A stretch of DNA of 11,815 nucleotides from Hymenopellis radicata (taxonomy: Eukaryota; Basidiomycota; Agaricomycetes; Agaricales; Physalacriaceae). A program made the position numbers and the translations under genes. Below are positions 7,829 through 11,815 of the stretch, in pieces. The stretch covers positions 1-11,815 of the forward strand of contig JADNRX010001272.1 of assembly GCA_015501595.1 (NCBI GenBank). The letters run 5' to 3'. Every line of letters starts with the position of its first letter. Position 1 is the first letter of the stretch. The notes below the pieces were generated by a model. The model ran no database searches. It was not told where the DNA came from and saw only the letters and a program-made list of their open reading frames with translations.

Positions 7829-9099
7829 ATGAGGTCTTTCGCTATCGTCTCCTTCGGTGTCCTCCTCCACGGTTTCAGCAGTGTTTCTGCTCGGACTGTC
7901 TTCTCGGTAGGACTACCAACTCTAGTTGTCTTTATCATTCATGCTCAATCGCTTGCTCGTCCAGGCTGTCAAGATCAACGGCGTCGACCAAGGCCATTCT
8001 GTCGGCGTCCGCGTTCCCAGTTCGAACGCTGTGAGTGTTCACTCAGTTGGCGTTGATGACCTGATCTTGAACATCTCGACAGCCTATTACGGATATTACC
8101 AGCAATGACATTGTCTGCAACACGAACTTCATCCAGCCGGTCTCCGACGCGGTTATTCCAGTTGCCGCTGGTGACCAGGTCACAGCTTCAGTAAGTAGGA
8201 GAGTGCCCAACAGTATCGTATCTTTTACTGACGATGCGCTACGTAGTTCCACCACTACAGTGCAGGATATCAAGGACCGGACCCGTCCGACCCTCTTGAC
8301 CCCACTAACAAAGGTCCGTCAAAATGACGATTATTATATTGATAATTTTTGAAGTCTCTCTCCTTAGGACCAGTCCTGGCGTACTTGTACGTCCTTCGTC
8401 GACTCAAAGCGTATTTTCACTGAACAACTTGTGCAGGGCCAGCGTCCCCCGACGCTGCTGATGCCGGAACCACCGGTGAGCACACATCTCAAACCAACAA
8501 ACATGAGTTGAAGTTCATCTTTTTTAAAGGTCTCGAATGGTTCAAGATTTTACGAGGATGGATACACCCCTGCCAACCACCAGTGGGCCTCTGACCGCCT
8601 CTTCATCAACGGGGGCAACGCCACCTTCACGATTCCGTCTTGTCTGGCCTCTGGAGACTACTTGCTCCGTGTGGAATCTATCAGTGCGTGCTCTGAGTAA
8701 AGCTTAGTGAACATGGTTCTCACATAGTACATGCACAGATTTGTTGACGGCTTCGTCTTACCCGGGAGCGCAGTTCTTCGTCAGTACATCGTCGTTCAGC
8801 TTGATTTCCCTACTAAACGATAACAGATGAGTTGTGCTCAGGTCCATATTACTGGTGTTCCGAGCGCGGAAGCGGCTGCTCCGGCGACTGTTCCATTCCC
8901 AGGAGCTTACACAGGTTCGGGCACAATCGTACACAACGAGTCCTCCGTGCTAACTTGGTTGTAGATGAGGATCCAGGTATCGTTACAGAGATCTTCGGCA
9001 TCAGCAGCTACACTCCTCCAGGTACGTGTTTTGAACTTTTATCACTCACCATGCCCCTCTTGACGCCGCGATCCAGGTCCTGCAGTGTTTACTTGCTAG
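7829..9099 (+). CDS. AA9-like secreted protein with N-terminal Arg and no copper site; two +1 offsets (frameshifted or pseudogene)
   Basis: Tandem paralogue of the AA9-CBM1 gene. Eleven exons: 7829-7906, 7965-8030, 8083-8190, 8247-8313, 8368-8386, 8437-8475, 8530-8683, 8739-8779, 8827-8914, 8965-9021, 9077-9099; all introns GT...AG. A 21-residue signal peptide ends in VSA and the mature protein begins with Arg22 instead of His. The second brace His is Asn105 (TNKGPV in place of SHHGPV), the axial Tyr is Phe (GAQFFMSC) and the second-sphere His is Leu (NLLTAS). The rest of the fold is conserved: VNG-like [39 protein letters not shown] and terminal GPAVFTC. There is no CBM1. One surplus base in the C run 8446-8450 and one in the T run 8548-8551 break the frame; disregarding them leaves about 245 residues. 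Family knowledge: Arg-AA9 proteins without a histidine brace are known from basidiomycetes (for example Lentinus similis) and are not thought to be oxidative. Sure of the homology, unsure whether the gene works. Confidence 0.92.
8446..8450 (+). other. Frameshift site 1 in Arg-AA9 (five-C run)
   Basis: Exon 8437-8475 is 39 nt, but its flanking phases require 38. The protein reads LASV before the run and DAADAGTTG after it in the next frame. Read literally, the exon hits TGA within four codons of the run. Confidence 0.8.
8548..8551 (+). other. Frameshift site 2 in Arg-AA9 (four-T run)
   Basis: Exon 8530-8683 is 154 nt where 153 are expected. LEWFKI precedes the run and [12 protein letters not shown] follows it in the next frame. 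The two +1 offsets do not compensate each other. Confidence 0.8.
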
Positions 9100-9268
9100 A
9101 GATCTACTTATATTACATGCTCGATTACCAAAAATGAAGATGTGTTGTTGTTACAGGTATACGCCGATGGATCGTGTAAGGATACAATGGTACAGTATGC
9201 GTGCGAGAACAAATGGAGAGCAACTACGAAGCAGCAACGAAGGTCGACCGGAAATTGACCCCGATGTA
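9100..9268. other. Short convergent intergenic region
   Basis: The Arg-AA9 gene and the DUF1917-like gene converge here with 169 bp between stop codons, so 3' untranslated regions are expected to meet or overlap. No coding feature is seen. Confidence 0.6.
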
Positions 9269-10102
9269 TCAAACATAGTGTCGATTAGGACGGATGCCAA
9301 ATTCGTTCTTTGCATATATGCCCAAATGAGTGTACGCATCCATTTTGAAGCCTATCCCCCACGTAACGCCAATGCGGCGGAGGTCCTCCCTCAATGACAT
9401 GGTTTCCTCTGAAGTGTAGTCTTCCACATAGACACAGATGAGATACGACCCTATCCCCTTGTTCGGCGTGACCTTGGAGCACCCCCTCCTTCTATGAAGA
9501 CAAACGAGCTTCACGACGTTCTCCCACAGCGCGTCGACTCGGTACGGATTGGTAAATATCAGCCATTTCCCCGACAATACGTTGTGATCACAGGCGAGTT
9601 GATCGAGGCTGTCGACGGAGACATTTCCGTTAGACGCGACGGAACGGAAAGCAGCCTGTAGGCTCTCTATTTGGGACGGATACGCGCATCGGGTGGTACC
9701 ACGGTCGATGGAGATCCATTCACAGTACGTTGACGGCGTCCGACTGGGTGGCCAACGCGTGCAGAAAGCGGAAACGTCGTTGTGCGAGGTGAAATCATCA
9801 AAGTTACGGAGTACAAGACCATTGACGGCCTCGCTAACTCCCGGAGGTGCCGTCCAACCACCTGCTGGGGCTGGCCCAGGTGTGTGACTTTGTTGATTCT
9901 GTTTGAATGGACAATGTTAAACAGAATTCTGTATTCACGAAGGTTTTAACATTCCTGAGTGTCTTTATGGGCATCAATACCGTCGAGTTCCATGATGTGC
10001 AGACTGTTCTATGGAACACTGTGTAGATCATCCAATAAATGACTGAGTGGCACGAACCATCTGCTTGATGAGAGTGGCGGTGATATCGAATTCAACGTCC
10101 AT
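9269..10102 (-). CDS. DUF1917/UPF0696-family protein (C11orf68-like), function unknown
   Basis: The main exon, 9898-9269 on the minus strand (630 nt, stop TGA), has the family hallmarks in order: EWISIDRG, SGKWLIF followed by DALWENVV, KVTPN, then SYLICVYVEDYT and KMDAYTHLGIYAKNEFGI. These match the eukaryotic UPF0696/DUF1917 pattern of GKWLxF, ICVYxxDY and TDxxTxxGIY; the biochemical role is not known. The 5' end is less sure. The best model adds exon 10102-10054 (ATG in a CTACC context), a 50-bp intron, exon 10003-9951 or 10003-9939, and an intron of 52 or 40 bp ending at AAACAG (9899), giving 243-247 residues. A shorter model starts at ATG 9974. All variants stay in frame with the main exon. 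Twin CACGTG boxes lie about 140-160 bp upstream of the distal ATG. Confidence 0.8.
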
Positions 10103-10242
10103 GGTAGCTGAGATGCAAGTTGTTCAAATATACGAGTGTTCTGCTCAAAGGAGGGGCAGTCGTAAGAGACCCGGCAAAAAATATTTGTGGAGAGATGGGT
10201 GAGATGAGTGAATGATCGCCGAATGATCGGAATGGGGAGAGC

Positions 10243-10264
10243 CACGTGGGGTCATTGACACGTG
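10243..10264. promoter_or_regulatory. Paired CACGTG (E-box) palindromes
   Basis: CACGTG occurs at 10243-10248 and 10259-10264, separated by 10 bp, upstream of the DUF1917-like gene. This hexamer is the usual site of bHLH regulators in fungi (Pho4/Cbf1 type). Its use here is inferred from sequence and position only. Confidence 0.45.
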
Positions 10265-11142
10265 CGCCCGGCGTCCATCACCATCACCGGGTGTTAACCG
10301 AGATCACTTCGAAAATACAAGGAACAATAAATCCAATTGGACTTGCCACCGACGTGGAGGACGGAATGCTCTGACTCTTCTGACGTTATACTTCCCGCTG
10401 CTTGAGTACCCTGTATTCCCAGGATGGACCTGGCGCCGTGTTCCTAGGCTCTGTAACAGTTCTCGTACTCGTTCACGAGAGCAAATAAGCGCGCTGTTTG
10501 CGCATATCATACACCATTCAAGGAATATCGTTTCACAAACGTGTTATGCGACTCGCCGTTAATCACCAATTGCGCCAATCCCGCCTAGCACTGCTTCCTC
10601 GCTGTGTCGGTCACGGTGGACTCGGGCGTCTATTCGACTCTTTTCCTCTCAAGGTGATGCTATCAACAATATCGACTCCCAATCTTGACAGTCATATCTC
10701 TTCTCATACAGACGACATCATCTTTTGGGACATTCTGCTGTCGCTATCCAGAATATGCTTGACTTCCGACTTTATTGGCCTTGGCTGTGTACTTCTCGGC
10801 ACTGCTTGAGAGCGCGCTTTCTAACATTCTGAAGCCCGAGGCTCACATTCGACGTCGAATACACTACTAGTCGGTGCTCCCATGCTCATCTCGGATTCAA
10901 ATTGCACAGGCGACGGGTCACTTTTTGTCGGTCCTTCCTGGAAAGACTGTGTCTTCCGGGATCACCATGAAAACCTACCGCCCGATGCCGGTGGGTCGAT
11001 CCTTACCTCCCTGGATAAGCCCCGAGCACGCTCGCTGCGCGACCCCGATTGTGTATCCCTGTATAGGTGCATTTTGCCTGCAACCTGGTTTCACGACGCG
11101 TCACCGTGCGGTAATTTGTTTGATCTCGAATCGGTGGCTAGG

Positions 11143-11148
11143 TATAAA
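11143..11148 (+). promoter_or_regulatory. TATA box of the DUF6593 gene
   Basis: TATAAA in GGTATAAATG, 83 bp upstream of the start codon. A pyrimidine-rich tract follows at 11190-11218, typical of fungal leaders. Confidence 0.6.
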
Positions 11149-11231
11149 TGCTCCTCATTCCAAATCACCTTTTCCAGCAAACTAGACGCGTCTTTTCCCT
11201 CACTAGCTCTCCTCAACAGACCTAGCCTACG

Positions 11232-11815
11232 ATGAACGTCAACAATCCGTACGCTCAAGGGGGGTGGTTCAACCCGGATAACCAAAACTCTATCAATAAT
11301 GGGCCTTGGTCACCAACGAGTCCCCCTCCGCCGTCGATATTTGGCGCGCTTCCTTTCTCTTCGGTGCCCAAACCCGAGACCATCCTTCAGTTCGTCTTCA
11401 CCTTTGAATCCACAATTCTCGATTCCACCGTCGTCGGGCCTCGTAACCGGACCTACTTCCATATCGCGAACGGCCAGCCGCGTGAAGGAACCACCCTCTT
11501 CCGGGATGCTGAAGGCAGAAACTTCGCAGTCATCGACTGGCAACAACATCCTGTGGTCGAGCTGCGCGACTTGCTCGAAAGACAGGCCGTCTCTTCCTGG
11601 ATGCCTCTCAGCAGCGACCGGACGTAAGTTTATTCTGTACGTACCTCGTAGTCTATTTACTCATAAGCATCAAATAGTCAGCGTGCGATGACGGCTCGAG
11701 GGAGATGGTATTGTTGGGTACCGCAGGGAAACACAATCCTTGTAAGGCCTTCCTCCGCAGTAAAAGATGCTTCAGCTCATTGAATTCTTAGCTTTACACG
11801 GCGACTCACGCGTCC
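11232..11815 (+). CDS. DUF6593-domain protein, 5' part, cut by window edge
   Basis: Exons: 11232-11623, 11678-11741 and 11792-11815 (continues outside); introns of 54 and 50 bp, GT...AG, phases 2 and 0. The first 50 or so residues are low-complexity (Asn/Gln/Pro-rich, including SPTSPPPPS), after which the domain begins. It shows LQFVFTFES, the VVGPRNRTYFHI strand, TTLFRDAEGRNFAVIDWQQHPVVEL, then SSWMPLSSDRTQR across intron 1 and GRWYCWVPQGNTILLY across intron 2. This strand pattern (xFTF, GPxxxxYFxI, Gx.AxIxW, SxxR.M..G..Y.W.P) is that of DUF6593, widespread and often multicopy in Agaricomycetes; function unknown. No signal peptide or membrane segment is visible. The start is supported by a TATA box 83 bp upstream. 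Family call made by pattern recognition. Confidence 0.83.

Larger units (their letters stand above)
10103..11231. other. Divergent intergenic region between DUF1917-like and DUF6593 genes
   Basis: About 1.1 kb serving as upstream region for both flanking genes, which read away from each other. Open frames at 10498-10809 and 10882-11235 (plus strand) show no recognisable motif; the second runs across the TATA box and leader of the DUF6593 gene, so both are treated as non-coding. CACGTG boxes and a TATA box are listed separately. No tRNA or mobile element is seen. Confidence 0.55.

Noticed and set aside
7546..7938. 130-codon minus-strand frame
   Set aside because: Antisense to the promoter and first exon of the Arg-AA9 gene, no motif, no splice or promoter support.
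10498..10809. 103-codon plus-strand frame
   Set aside because: Begins at a non-ATG codon, no family resemblance, no splice signals consistent with a gene.
10882..11235. 117-codon plus-strand frame
   Set aside because: Runs across the TATA box and leader of the DUF6593 gene and has no recognisable domain.
1..11815. CRISPR array, prokaryotic operon or defence system
   Set aside because: Intron-rich fungal genes throughout, no spaced direct repeats, no prokaryotic gene organisation.

Overview
The window looks like nuclear DNA of a filamentous basidiomycete, most likely a wood- or litter-decaying agaricomycete. The genes are split by many introns of about 40-70 bp with GT...AG ends. Two neighbouring genes encode AA9 (formerly GH61) secreted proteins, one with a fungal CBM1 cellulose-binding module, and the right edge carries a DUF6593 protein, a family expanded in Agaricomycotina. 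Family names come from recognising conserved motifs by eye; no database search was run. Exon borders were set by requiring splice signals, frame and family motifs to agree.

Layout, left to right. (1) 1-542, minus: 5' part of the SAICAR synthetase gene (ADE1-type), running off the left edge. (2) 543-2624: gene-poor stretch with a decayed Ty1/copia-like polyprotein relic (about 1069-1593) and short tandem repeats. (3) 2625-about 3632, minus: a C2H2 zinc-finger protein whose two fingers are joined through a 22-nt micro-exon; its 5' part is unresolved. (4) 3953-4789, minus: RRP40, the exosome cap subunit, four exons. (5) 4825-5547, plus: VPS37, an ESCRT-I subunit, four exons. RRP40 and VPS37 are head-to-head with 35 bp between start codons. 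(6) 5957-7359, plus: canonical AA9 lytic polysaccharide monooxygenase (LPMO) with C-terminal CBM1, ten exons, one GC-AG intron. (7) 7829-9099, plus: tandem AA9-like paralogue with N-terminal Arg and a dismantled copper site, eleven exons, two +1 offsets in homopolymer runs. (8) 9269-10102, minus: DUF1917/UPF0696-like protein. (9) 10103-11231: intergenic, with paired CACGTG boxes and a TATA box. (10) 11232-11815, plus: 5' part of a DUF6593 gene, running off the right edge.

The housekeeping genes (purine synthesis, RNA decay, endosomal sorting) have no evident pathway link. The most interesting unit is the AA9 pair: one gene keeps every copper-site residue and a cellulose anchor. The other shares seven intron positions with it but has lost both brace histidines, the axial tyrosine and the CBM1. 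It therefore looks like a diverged, probably non-oxidative relative of the Arg-AA9 type, and as sequenced it is frameshifted.
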